Made by a program: the position numbers and the translations under genes
Notes under the pieces: model-generated
The model's input: only the letters and a program-made list of their open reading frames with translations
The model's database searches: none
Told to the model about the DNA's origin: nothing
Part shown: positions 54,744-62,949 of the stretch, piece after piece
Layout: every line of letters begins with the position of its first letter
Position numbering within the stretch: the stretch's first letter is position 1
NCBI RefSeq assembly: GCF_017329615.1
Contig: NZ_JAFMTW010000003.1
Span: 62,001-126,000 of the forward strand
DNA from: Alicyclobacillus suci
GTDB lineage: Bacteria > Bacillota > Bacilli > Alicyclobacillales > Alicyclobacillaceae
Length of the DNA stretch: 64,000 nucleotides
Direction: 5' to 3'

Positions 54744-56117
54744 TTAAGGCACACCGGGCGTCAGCATCTGGATACTCGCCATTTCTTCGGCGACCAAACG
54801 AATAGAAGAAATTACATTCCCAGATGCATCTAGTCCCCAGACGGCAATATTGACGTCTTGCGTACCCACAATGCCAAACTGAAACTCGTATTGCGATGTG
54901 AACTGTACCTGATAGGTTCTTGTCGTATTTGTCAGGGGCGACAAATAGAACAATTCGTGTACATACGGGGATTTATTCCCTTCAGACAGGTAAAATCCAA
55001 GAATTTCTATCGACGCCTGGTCATTCAAATCATTATTCAAGATGGACACATAGATAGACTGTGCGTCTGTTCCCGTGCATAAAATCGGGCCGGTCGTACG
55101 GACAGCCCCGGGGCCTGGGTGTGGATTGGCCGTCAAAAACGGCACATATTCCACCACACCATCTGGGTCTATCACGGCATCACCATTCCCAACAGGCGCC
55201 GGCCCACTCGGACTTCCCCACCAGTTGTTTGTCGCATCCAAACGCAAATTGGGCACGGTCGCGTCGTAGGCACCAGCGTCTAAGTCCAGCCCAGCCACCG
55301 CATTTCCCTGGATGGCGTTGTCATGTGCCACGATATTGGTATTCGGTACACCACCGCTAAAAGCCGTCGTCACCCGAATGCCCGACGATATCCCGCCAGC
55401 AAGGACATTTCCAACAATCTCTGTGTCGTTTGTCGCGCCGCCGAAAAATATCGAAGAGCCCTGCGACGCTTGCATGATATTCCCGCTGACCAATACGTTT
55501 GTCGTGCTCGTCAAGGCAATAGAATTGTCGCGAAAAAACCGATTGTGCGCGATGGTCAGATTGTTATTGGGTGTACCCGGGGCCCCACCAATATTGATGG
55601 AAGCTTGGCTATGGCCGCCAGCAAAATAGTTCCCTTCGATGAAGGCATTTGCCATCCCAAGCGATGCATAAATGGCGTTTCCGAATCCACTGTTGTCAAC
55701 CAACAAATTATTTCGAATCTGCACCATCTTCTCCCCATTCGAATGGACATACATGCCCGTTACGTTGTTTCTCACAATATTGTTGAGAATGGAGTAACCT
55801 GATACCGTCGTTGGCGCAAAAATACCCGCCCATTGCGTATTCATCTCAACGGTAAAACCATCAAAGACTACGTTGTCCGATTGAATTTGAACAGATCCCG
55901 TCGTATCACCGGATATGATAATGCTCTCCATGGCGTATTCACCACGACTCGTCGCATCAACCCCAGCTTGAGCACCCAGTAGTTGAACAGCCTTTGTAAT
56001 CATCACGGTCTCGCGATAAACGCCTGGAGCCACTCGAATGGTATCGTACGTGTTCGCTGCTGCGATGGCCGCGGTTATCGTTGGCTGATCAGCAGGTACG
56101 TTAATGACGTTTGCCAT
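54744..56117 (-). CDS. Right-handed parallel beta-helix protein, no signal peptide
   Basis: A 457-residue protein. The ATG at 56117 has AAGGAG 11 bases upstream; a GTG three codons earlier is too close. It opens as NosD/pectate-lyase-type solenoids do (TITAAIAAANTYDTIRVAPGVYRE) and shows Asn-rich coils (ILNNIVRNNVTGMYV, TNVLVSGNIMQAS) to about residue 330, then a separate C-terminal beta domain. No catalytic set or export signal is evident. It follows the DUF1796 gene by about 15 bp, so the two are probably one operon, perhaps for a spore-surface or carbohydrate-related structure. Confidence 0.75.
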   Translation of the reverse strand: MANVINVPADQPTITAAIAAANTYDTIRVAPGVYRETVMITKAVQLLGAQAGVDATSRGEYAMESIIISGDTTGSVQIQSDNVVFDGFTVEMNTQWAGIFAPTTVSGYSILNNIVRNNVTGMYVHSNGEKMVQIRNNLLVDNSGFGNAIYASLGMANAFIEGNYFAGGHSQASINIGGAPGTPNNNLTIAHNRFFRDNSIALTSTTNVLVSGNIMQASQGSSIFFGGATNDTEIVGNVLAGGISSGIRVTTAFSGGVPNTNIVAHDNAIQGNAVAGLDLDAGAYDATVPNLRLDATNNWWGSPSGPAPVGNGDAVIDPDGVVEYVPFLTANPHPGPGAVRTTGPILCTGTDAQSIYVSILNNDLNDQASIEILGFYLSEGNKSPYVHELFYLSPLTNTTRTYQVQFTSQYEFQFGIVGTQDVNIAVWGLDASGNVISSIRLVAEEMASIQMLTPGVP

Positions 56118-56132
56118 TTGCCACACAACTCC

Positions 56133-56789
56133 TTATAAAATATTGACCGTGTTTCGAAGCGTAATTCCATTCAGAATAGTATCCCAGGTCTTGACGTCTT
56201 CAGAGTTCACACCCGTATAAACCAAACAAACGCCAGGTATTCCCCACTCCCCTTCTATCGGAGCCTCCAGCTCGACCCTCGGATTGATAATCAATATACG
56301 GATATCCCCTTTCACCAACTCACTCAGGACACGTTTCAGTTCCAGTACCTCGTCCCGGTCAGCGGCCCATCGAACAAATAGTACAGATTTGGAAGCGGCC
56401 AATTGTTCGAGAAAACGATTCACCCGATCATTCAGTTTTTCCTTATATTGAGGGTAGTGCTCAACCCAGTGTTTGGTCACCGGGAAATCATGGACAGAAA
56501 TGATGTGATATCGGTTGTCCTTTATAAAAAATGTTTTAACAGGTTTGATTACACCATTTTCAACCAAATGAGCGACTCCGTCGATCCGTTCCATGTTATC
56601 CAATTCCATATAATCCTCAAATTTATTCTCTAATACCCGATTGATGTCAGAGAGAGACTGCGATACCACCCAATCAAACGGCATGGAGAATTTTCTTAAA
56701 TTATGCCGCCTTAAATGTGCTGCCGGTGCACAAGCGCTACCTAGACTAACAATTAAATCATATGGCCTCTTTATCTCACGTAACTGCAT
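56133..56789 (-). CDS. DUF1796 family (putative cysteine peptidase-like) protein
   Basis: A 218-residue protein from the ATG at 56789, which has GGGGGAT six bases upstream. The N-terminal SLGSACAPAAHLRRHNLRKFSMPFDWV is the family motif, with the Cys proposed as nucleophile; the His of HDFPVTKHW and the Arg/Asp of VRWAADRDEV are other conserved points. The family is named papain-like but enzymatic activity is not established. It is the first gene of a pair with the beta-helix protein and is richer in A+T than genes to the left. Confidence 0.75.
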   Translation of the reverse strand: MQLREIKRPYDLIVSLGSACAPAAHLRRHNLRKFSMPFDWVVSQSLSDINRVLENKFEDYMELDNMERIDGVAHLVENGVIKPVKTFFIKDNRYHIISVHDFPVTKHWVEHYPQYKEKLNDRVNRFLEQLAASKSVLFVRWAADRDEVLELKRVLSELVKGDIRILIINPRVELEAPIEGEWGIPGVCLVYTGVNSEDVKTWDTILNGITLRNTVNIL

Positions 56790-56931
56790 AATAGATCCCC
56801 CTTTTCGACTTATGATATTTCGCAATATCATTCCAAAACCGGGTTATATGGCTAAATTCATTGAAAACAGTCGCCTGTCCATGTGAATTCCCCGCAAACC
56901 AGAAAGCCGTCACTTCCTTCTAGTGGACGCC

Positions 56932-56956
56932 AAAAAGGACGGCCTTGAAGCCGTCC
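56932..56956 (-). terminator. Terminator after the secreted 179-residue protein
   Basis: GGACGGC and GCCGTCC form a stem with a six-base loop, followed on the minus strand by TTTTTGG. Confidence 0.8.
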
Positions 56957-56988
56957 ATCGCGAATTTTAAGTGACTATGATTCATCGA

Positions 56989-57528
56989 TTATTTCAGGTT
57001 GGGACTCCACGGTGCGTAACCAGATTCTCCCAAAAGACCTGGCTGCCTCTGCAAACCAACCTGGGTTGCATACTTATTGACCATTGCGATAACATCGAGG
57101 TGATGAAGTTGCCCCAACGACGCAGATGCTTCATTGCGAAGCTTCGGTTTTACCGGATACAACGTGATGGGTTGCACGGTTCCTTGTCGCACCGGAACCT
57201 CAAATGCGACGTTTTCGTTGTGTCCGTTGGCCACACAAATAGCAGTGACCACGCCTAACTCCTCGAAACGCGGATCTACCTTTACGGTAAGGGGAACAGA
57301 CCAAACGCCGTTAGAGTCCGTCAACCCTGATTGAATAACTCGCCCTCCGCTGTCCACCACGATGACTCGGGCACCATGTAGCCCTCGATAGTCTACAGCA
57401 GAGACGACGCGAAACGTAACGGTTGCACTTACTGTTCGGGTTTGCGCGTACGCTTGCGGCAAATGCCAAACCGGGGCTGCGCTCAAAGAGATGAGGAGCG
57501 CGCAAAGGATCACATAAATTCTTTTCAA
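56989..57528 (-). CDS. Secreted protein with signal peptide and one beta-sandwich-like domain
   Basis: A 179-residue protein from TTG 57528 with AAAGGAG nine bases upstream. The signal peptide is residues 1-29 (cleavage after AYAQ or PQAYA). The middle (VTFRVVSAVDYRGLHGARVIVVDSGGRVIQSGLTDSNGVWSV) looks like a transthyretin/CarboxypepD-regulatory-like beta domain. The function is unknown. Its promoter region holds three 17-bp tandem repeats. Confidence 0.7.
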   Translation of the reverse strand: MKRIYVILCALLISLSAAPVWHLPQAYAQTRTVSATVTFRVVSAVDYRGLHGARVIVVDSGGRVIQSGLTDSNGVWSVPLTVKVDPRFEELGVVTAICVANGHNENVAFEVPVRQGTVQPITLYPVKPKLRNEASASLGQLHHLDVIAMVNKYATQVGLQRQPGLLGESGYAPWSPNLK

Positions 57529-57664
57529 TCATAGTCTCTCCTTTCGTCGAGACTATAATGAACCATGTGCCGCCCCGTCATACAGCCCAATTCACGATGC
57601 TATCCGCCATTTCAACAGTCTGTTTTTTCACCGTCATCACGAATGACATTCGGTCACATTTATA

Positions 57665-57715
57665 GACTCGTTCAGTGAGTGGACTCGTTCAATGAACAGA
57701 CTCGTTCGATGAAGC
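57665..57715. repeat. Three tandem 17-bp repeats
   Basis: GACTCGTTC(A/G)(A/G)TGA plus four variable bases repeats at 57665, 57682 and 57699 with an exact 17-bp period. They lie between the end of the desaturase gene and the secreted-protein gene, about 135-190 bp before the latter's start. They could be iterated regulator sites or a replication-slippage product. Confidence 0.75.
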
Positions 57716-57716
57716 C

Positions 57717-58814
57717 TCACGACTGAGATTTTAACTTTCTAAACAACAACCCAATTAAACGAGTCAATCGCGGACTATGAAATAGCTGACTGATGATGAC
57801 ACTTTGCCCTAGAGGCGCCATCGCGATTTCGTTGAACGCGACAAACCGATGGCTATCTTCATCCCACAGTCGGTAGCGAAGCGCGTGGAGACTGGAGGCC
57901 AAGGTAACAGCCGGGACGTTCCGGAACAACTCCGTACTTTCATGCATCTGCTGAAGATAGTAATTTGGCACCTTAGGGCCCAAATGATGAACGTGGTGAT
58001 ATCCGATATTCCCAGTCACCCATTGCAATATCTTCGGCAATTGATAGAATGAGCTGCCCTGCAGTGCGGCATGAACATAATCCCATTTATCCGACGTTTC
58101 AAAGTACGAGTGTTCAAACTGGTGTTGCACATAAAACAACCAGATTCCAACGATACCTGCCAGATAAAGAATCGGTCCCTCAACAAGAAGTACAGATTTC
58201 CATCCAAGGATGATACTGAGAGCCGTTAAGATAGCCATCCATGCGAAGTTCGTCACATGTGTATTGATACGTTCTTTCCTACCAGCACCTTTTCGGTTAA
58301 ATCGATATTGATTAAGAAATAGATGGATAGGTCCAATACCAAACATCACGACAGGATTTCGATACACCCGATAGACCATTCTCTTCACGAACGACAGCTG
58401 TTGATACTCATTAACCGTCAACGTCCACATATCCCCGGTTCCGCGCCGCCCCAAGTTACCGCTGGTGGCATGGTGAACGGCGTGTTCATATTTCCACTGA
58501 TGATAGGGGAAGCAAGTCATCATCCCTGTTATCATCCCAACTATCTCGTTAGCTCTTCGGCTTTTGAAAAACGAGTGGTGACAACAATCATGAAATATGA
58601 TGAAAATCCGAACGAAAAATCCTGATGCCAAAATGGTGAGGGGCAAAGTCATCCAAATCGAAACAGACAAAGATAGATAAGCTGCCCACCATAGTCCGAG
58701 AAAGGGCACCAGCGTATTTAACAGTTGCCAAACGCTTTTCCTCGTGTCTGACTTCTGGAAAAGCGCGGCATTTTTCTTCCAATCTCCATGTCTTTCATTA
58801 ATATCTATACTCAT
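57717..58814 (-). CDS. des: Membrane fatty acid desaturase
   Basis: A 365-residue acyl-lipid desaturase. The ATG at 58814 follows AGAGAGG. The three iron-binding His boxes are present: HDCCHH (about residue 75), HAVHH (about 112) and HHVHH (about 262), with hydrophobic helices between them. It introduces double bonds into membrane lipid acyl chains, as Bacillus Des does on cooling. The neighbouring YdjO and CspA genes support a cold-response role. Confidence 0.88.
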   Translation of the reverse strand: MSIDINERHGDWKKNAALFQKSDTRKSVWQLLNTLVPFLGLWWAAYLSLSVSIWMTLPLTILASGFFVRIFIIFHDCCHHSFFKSRRANEIVGMITGMMTCFPYHQWKYEHAVHHATSGNLGRRGTGDMWTLTVNEYQQLSFVKRMVYRVYRNPVVMFGIGPIHLFLNQYRFNRKGAGRKERINTHVTNFAWMAILTALSIILGWKSVLLVEGPILYLAGIVGIWLFYVQHQFEHSYFETSDKWDYVHAALQGSSFYQLPKILQWVTGNIGYHHVHHLGPKVPNYYLQQMHESTELFRNVPAVTLASSLHALRYRLWDEDSHRFVAFNEIAMAPLGQSVIISQLFHSPRLTRLIGLLFRKLKSQS

Positions 58815-58957
58815 CTTCCTCTCTAATTTCGAACCAAAAAGGGAAATCATTTCTATACGGAATATAAAATACAGAATAGGGGTATGGGGGATATATTCGC
58901 TCATAAAGGGCGTAATCCGTGGGACATATGAGGTGACATCATTCGTTTCGAACACTG

Positions 58958-59137
58958 TTATTCAATTCGAATATTTTTTACCTGCTGCCTCATCTTGCTC
59001 TTACACATGGGGCAAAGCGGTTTATCGTCATGAACAAATTCATTCCTAGACCAACAGTTACATTCTGAGCACTGCCATACGACAATGTCGTCATAAACGT
59101 ATTCAGAAGGTGGTTTTCTCCTATTGTTGAAATTCAT
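58958..59137 (-). CDS. ydjO: YdjO-family cold-inducible zinc-binding protein
   Basis: A 59-residue protein. The ATG at 59137 has GGAAGAGGG upstream. Cys residues in WQCSECNCWSR and PLCPMCKSKM form the YdjO zinc-ribbon pattern. YdjO is cold-inducible in Bacillus; its function is unknown. It lies between the cspA terminator and the desaturase. Confidence 0.82.
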   Translation of the reverse strand: MNFNNRRKPPSEYVYDDIVVWQCSECNCWSRNEFVHDDKPLCPMCKSKMRQQVKNIRIE

Positions 59138-59160
59138 CAACAACCCTCTTCCAGACTCGA

Positions 59161-59189
59161 AAAGCCCATGTAGAATCATCTACATGGGC
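59161..59189 (-). terminator. Terminator after cspA
   Basis: GCCCATGTAGA and TCTACATGGGC form a perfect 11-bp stem with a four-base loop, followed on the minus strand by TTTTCG. It lies 15 bp after the cspA stop. Confidence 0.85.
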
Positions 59190-59203
59190 TTAACCATATT
59201 TGG

Positions 59204-59407
59204 TTAACCTCGAACAACCACATTAGCGGCCTGTAAGCCTTTTGGGCCATCAGTAACGTCGAATTCAACGCGTTGTCCTTCGTCTAACGTACGAAAGCCG
59301 TTGCTTTGAATGGCGCTGAAGTGAACAAATACATCGTCTCCACCTTCAACTTCGATAAAACCGAATCCTTTTTCACCGTTAAACCACTTCACTGTTCCCT
59401 GCTTCAA
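59204..59407 (-). CDS. cspA: Cold shock protein (CspA family)
   Basis: A 67-residue OB-fold protein. The TTG at 59407 has GGAGGG six bases upstream. RNP1 [10 protein letters not shown] and RNP2 [10 protein letters not shown] are intact. It binds single-stranded RNA/DNA as an RNA chaperone in the cold. A terminator-like hairpin lies 34 bp upstream of its start. Confidence 0.94.
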   Translation of the reverse strand: MKQGTVKWFNGEKGFGFIEVEGGDDVFVHFSAIQSNGFRTLDEGQRVEFDVTDGPKGLQAANVVVRG

Positions 59408-59440
59408 AACAATCCCTCCATAAATACTACCTGATTTACC

Positions 59441-59480
59441 AAAAAAACCGTTTCCTCTGACCAAGGGCCAAAGAAAACGG
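59441..59480 (-). terminator. Terminator-like hairpin in the cspA leader region
   Basis: On the minus strand CCGTTTTCT and AG-AGGAAACGG pair, followed by seven T residues. It may end transcripts of the Bcr/CflA gene 129 bp upstream, or act as an attenuator inside the cspA leader if the cspA promoter lies above it. Confidence 0.65.
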
Positions 59481-59608
59481 CTCATGTATCAAAATCACGT
59501 ATTCGGTATAAATCAAATCTTACCTCATTTTTCAAACCGCGTCAATACGTTACAGATATCATTTTCAAAAAATTTGAGACAAAAGGATAAGACCTCGCCG
59601 CTCCGTGC

Positions 59609-60817
59609 TTAAACCATTTCCGTCGGTTGCACTTTCACTCTTCGCATCAGTGTTAAAAAGGTATAACTAGCGATAGAAAGTAAGCTCGCCGATAAAAGGA
59701 TGAGGCTCAATGGCACTGCCGAATACTCGCCTGCAATCCCCACTAACGGAGAGCTGACACAACCTAATAAAAACGGGATTACGCCGAGCAACGCAGACGC
59801 ACTTCCCGCAATATGGCCTTGGGATTCCATCGCTAAGGTGAACGAAACTGGGCCGATGGTTCCCATTGCCGCGACATAGCAAACCAGTGGAATCACGAGT
59901 GCAAAGAGTGGTCCATGTGTCAAAACGACAACCAGCACGGTGATGGTTGCGACAAACGACAGCCCGAGCCCAAAGTGAAGAATTCGATGCTCGGGAATTC
60001 GTCCCGCTAATTTACGGACGATTTGCGAAGCCGTGATTAACACGATTCCATTCAATGCGAACAGCATCGCAAACACTTGTGGCGAAACACCGTAAATTTT
60101 TTGGTAGACAAACGGGGTACCGGCGACATACGCAAATACGCCGCCAAGCATAAAACCCTGTGCTAACACGTACCCCATATATACCCGATTTCCTAAGAGC
60201 GCTTTAAAGTTTCCAAACGTGTCACCAAAATTGCTGCGAATGCGCTTCTCGACGGGCAAGCTTTCTTGCAATCTCCAGATGGTCGTGATGGAAAGGATGC
60301 AGCCGAGCATGCCCAGCAAGTAAAACACGCCTTGCCATTTGGTGAACGAAATGACCGCACTTCCTGCAAGCGGAGCAAGCAGGGGAGCGACGCTGCTCAT
60401 CACACTGATGAGCGAAAAAAACCTCGTGAGTTCCGTACCACTGTGCGTGTCACGAGCAATCGCACTGGAGATGGTTCCCGCCGACACCGCGAAGCCTTGT
60501 ATAAAACGCAAGGCGATAAAAATCCCAATGTTTGGTGCAACAGCACAACCAAGCGAAGATAAACAGTAAATAATCATAGCAATAATAAGTGGTTTTCGTC
60601 TGCCATGGACATCGCTCAACGCACCCATGGTAATTTGTCCGAGTGCTAATCCTAATAGGCAAGCTGTCAAACTGATCTGAATCGTCGACGCCGTGGTCCC
60701 GAAAAACTTCACCATTTGTGGAAACGACGGAAGATACATGTCAAAGGTAAACGGCCCTAAACCAGAAAACATGGCCAACATAAACGCAAATCTAAGGTTA
60801 TGGTTGTTTGATTTCAT
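59609..60817 (-). CDS. Bcr/CflA-family multidrug efflux MFS transporter
   Basis: A 402-residue protein with 12 hydrophobic helices. MLAMFSGLGPFTFDMYLPSFPQM and the loop ALSDVHGRRKPLII (motif A) identify the Bcr/CflA group, which expels drugs such as bicyclomycin or chloramphenicol by proton antiport. AGGAGT precedes its ATG. The actual substrate is not known. Confidence 0.9.
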   Translation of the reverse strand: MKSNNHNLRFAFMLAMFSGLGPFTFDMYLPSFPQMVKFFGTTASTIQISLTACLLGLALGQITMGALSDVHGRRKPLIIAMIIYCLSSLGCAVAPNIGIFIALRFIQGFAVSAGTISSAIARDTHSGTELTRFFSLISVMSSVAPLLAPLAGSAVISFTKWQGVFYLLGMLGCILSITTIWRLQESLPVEKRIRSNFGDTFGNFKALLGNRVYMGYVLAQGFMLGGVFAYVAGTPFVYQKIYGVSPQVFAMLFALNGIVLITASQIVRKLAGRIPEHRILHFGLGLSFVATITVLVVVLTHGPLFALVIPLVCYVAAMGTIGPVSFTLAMESQGHIAGSASALLGVIPFLLGCVSSPLVGIAGEYSAVPLSLILLSASLLSIASYTFLTLMRRVKVQPTEMV

Positions 60818-61425
60818 CTCGGACTCCTATTTGTATAAATGATGAAACAAGTTAACAGCCTATTCACTATAAACCATCCATTCATCCTGTTCCATCATAT
60901 CATTGGGCCATGTTGTTCATGCGTCGAGCATTCACAACAAAATGACATCACGATTCCACAGGTAAAATAACCCTGGCGATTGTTCCATGTCCTTTTTATC
61001 TTGAACGCCGTGTGATTTTGTAAATAAAAATGGCCATGATCACGGTGCTATATATCCACCCAATTGTCATTTGTGAGCAACGAAATAATCCATACAGCGA
61101 CGGCTGTTACATAAAATGTTGAAAGAGCCATCGTCGTATCGATCATCGAGAAAAATTTCGTTAACGTTAACGATCCCTCCCGAACTACGCTCGCTGGAAT
61201 ATGATACGCCTCAACAATAAAATACCCATTTTATTATTTGAGCGTTTTGCAGAATTCGATTTTTCACCGTTTCTCGCACATATATAGTGTACGAAATATC
61301 AATGGAACACTATATATAGTGTCAAATGCGTTGTGAACGTTAATTCTGCAAAACGCTCATTTATTATCCAATTTGTTATAAACGTAATTCATTTAGATAT
61401 AGCCAAGTACAATGACCGAGTGCAT
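60818..61425. other. Long A+T-rich gene-free stretch containing a MITE-like element
   Basis: No gene was seen. The only clear structure is the inverted-repeat element at 61238-61359. The rest is A+T-rich with short non-coding frames. Confidence 0.55.
61238..61359. mobile_element. MITE-like element, 122 bp, with 18-bp terminal inverted repeats and 8-bp target duplication
   Basis: TGAGCGTTTTGCAGAATT (61239-61256) is exactly inverted at 61342-61359. TTTATTAT flanks it on both sides (61230-61237 and 61360-61367), the sign of an 8-bp target duplication. Inside are a 16-bp palindrome ACACTATATATAGTGT (61307-61322) and a related copy at 61278-61290. It encodes nothing, so it must have moved by a transposase in trans. 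Confidence 0.8.
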
Positions 61426-61929
61426 CTAAAATTGCGTCTCACCGCGCGTTCGAATGACGTAGTAAAATATGACCCATACACTGAGAACTAACAAATAAAC
61501 GGCAAACGAATAGAAAATATTGTACCCATGTTGATAATGAAAGATCCCTGTGCTGGAACTTAATTTCTCCGCTCCGACGCTTAACAACGCCCACGCCAAA
61601 ATATAGACCAACGACAACCGTGGCGTGACCCGTAAAAGGTCATAAAGATAAAAAAACACATAACTATATGCTGCGTACATCCAATGGGATAAGAAATCCA
61701 TCACCTGAAATTTCGAATTGTCGTTTAAATCATAAAAACTAACCGGAAGAACGCTTAAGGTGTGGTCAAAAAAGAAGCCGAAAAACACGCCACAAAGCAG
61801 GTACACCCCGGCGGTTTTCTTTGTGAATCGCTTGGGCAGGAACCAGACGACCAATGCCCCAACGACAAGAGAACTGATGATAGACCATTCGTTAGCATTA
61901 AATTGATAATCATAGTGCGTCTCTTTCAA
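61426..61929 (-). CDS. CBO0543-family membrane protein
   Basis: A 167-residue protein with five hydrophobic helices. It starts at a TTG overlapping the upstream stop as TTGA. WSIISSLVVGALVVWFLPKRF, FFGFFFDHTLSV and GAEKLSSSTGIFHYQHGYN match the CBO0543 type found in spore-forming Firmicutes. Its function is unknown. It is coupled to a second small membrane protein gene. Confidence 0.75.
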   Translation of the reverse strand: MKETHYDYQFNANEWSIISSLVVGALVVWFLPKRFTKKTAGVYLLCGVFFGFFFDHTLSVLPVSFYDLNDNSKFQVMDFLSHWMYAAYSYVFFYLYDLLRVTPRLSLVYILAWALLSVGAEKLSSSTGIFHYQHGYNIFYSFAVYLLVLSVWVIFYYVIRTRGETQF

Positions 61930-62402
61930 GATGGCTTAGGTGCCCCTCTCTCCAAACGTGTAAACCAGCGAGTAATGAAAGCCAGGACGACAATGAACGT
62001 CAAATACATGAGAAGGCTATAAACAATGTTCCAACGACTGGTGAAAATGATGAGGCCAAACGCTCGGATGAGCCAATCGTCCGCCATCAGTGGCACCAAC
62101 ATAGCTGCACCGAGTATCCATCGCCAACGCGCGCGTAACGGTGAGTTGAGGAACCCGGCGGCCATCATGAGTAGAAACGGGATGATAATAAATCTGCAAA
62201 CATCTAAAGCCAGTGACTTTTCCACATCCCGTGTCGTTGGAACCCACTGCAAATTCACGTCCAAGACAGTAAATACGGTAACCGACAGGACGCCAATGAT
62301 GAAATATAAAAAACATATCTCTGTGAGGATTAGCCATTTGGGCACAAAAACAAATCCAATCATCACCAACCACGCAACCAACGCAAACACAGCAAGAGAC
62401 AT
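61926..62402 (-). CDS. Small polytopic membrane protein, partner of the CBO0543-type gene
   Basis: About 158 residues with five hydrophobic segments and a hydrophilic C-terminus. GGAGG lies nine bases before the ATG at 62402; two earlier ATGs are too close to it. The SRWNIVYSLLMYLTFI near its end resembles the corresponding part of CBO0543-type proteins (GYNIFYSFAVYLLVL), so the two may be diverged relatives. The function is unknown. Confidence 0.65.
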   Translation of the reverse strand: MSLAVFALVAWLVMIGFVFVPKWLILTEICFLYFIIGVLSVTVFTVLDVNLQWVPTTRDVEKSLALDVCRFIIIPFLLMMAAGFLNSPLRARWRWILGAAMLVPLMADDWLIRAFGLIIFTSRWNIVYSLLMYLTFIVVLAFITRWFTRLERGAPKPS

Positions 62403-62610
62403 CGCCATCATCCTCCAAAGATGACTTCATACGCTGGTGTATAGGCTGTGCAAACGGGATCGAAACATTCGTAATGTCGCACGTGAAATGATTATCCTCA
62501 AAATTTACAATGGCCAATACGCGGATTGTCCAAATTTCACGAGCGGGCTGCGATATCCACCATCCATCGTAAAGGATAGATGAGATGGAACAGGCAACCC
62601 TCGAAAAGAC

Positions 62611-62751
62611 TTATGAGCTATGCAATTCATTGCGCAGTTGTTGAGCCAGGCGCTCTTGCTTCCTGATCATCGCGCGTTTTAGCAAGACATACACCTGATC
62701 TCGAATGGGCTTTGGAAACTCGCTGAGCGTCGGCACTCGATAGTCGCTCAT
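62611..62751 (-). CDS. Small basic protein of unknown function
   Basis: A 46-residue protein from an ATG at 62751 preceded by GAGGGGGGAG. It is hydrophilic and probably helical (FPKPIRDQVYVLLKRAMIRKQERLAQQLRNEL). I do not recognise the family. It is divergent from the serine recombinase, so it may belong to the same element or be the host gene next to the integration site. Confidence 0.5.
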   Translation of the reverse strand: MSDYRVPTLSEFPKPIRDQVYVLLKRAMIRKQERLAQQLRNELHSS

Positions 62752-62949
62752 CACCACTCCCCCCTCGATAAGCCCTATGCACCACCGGCTTGACCACTTG
62801 CCAATCCGCTTTTCTCCGGATGTCATGCTCAAATGGAACATACAATTCCTGTGAAACAACAACAGCGGCATAGTGGTCTGTAACATGTCCAACCTCAACC
62901 GGTTAACAGCGGTGGCACTGTTTGTCCGAAATGGGAGTGAGGGTAGACG

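Noticed and set aside
57311..57532. ATG-initiated frame with an excellent ribosome site overlapping the secreted-protein start
   Set aside because: It has better start spacing, but the product has no domain, whereas the overlapping TTG frame gives a clean signal peptide and a folded domain. A leader-peptide role cannot be excluded.
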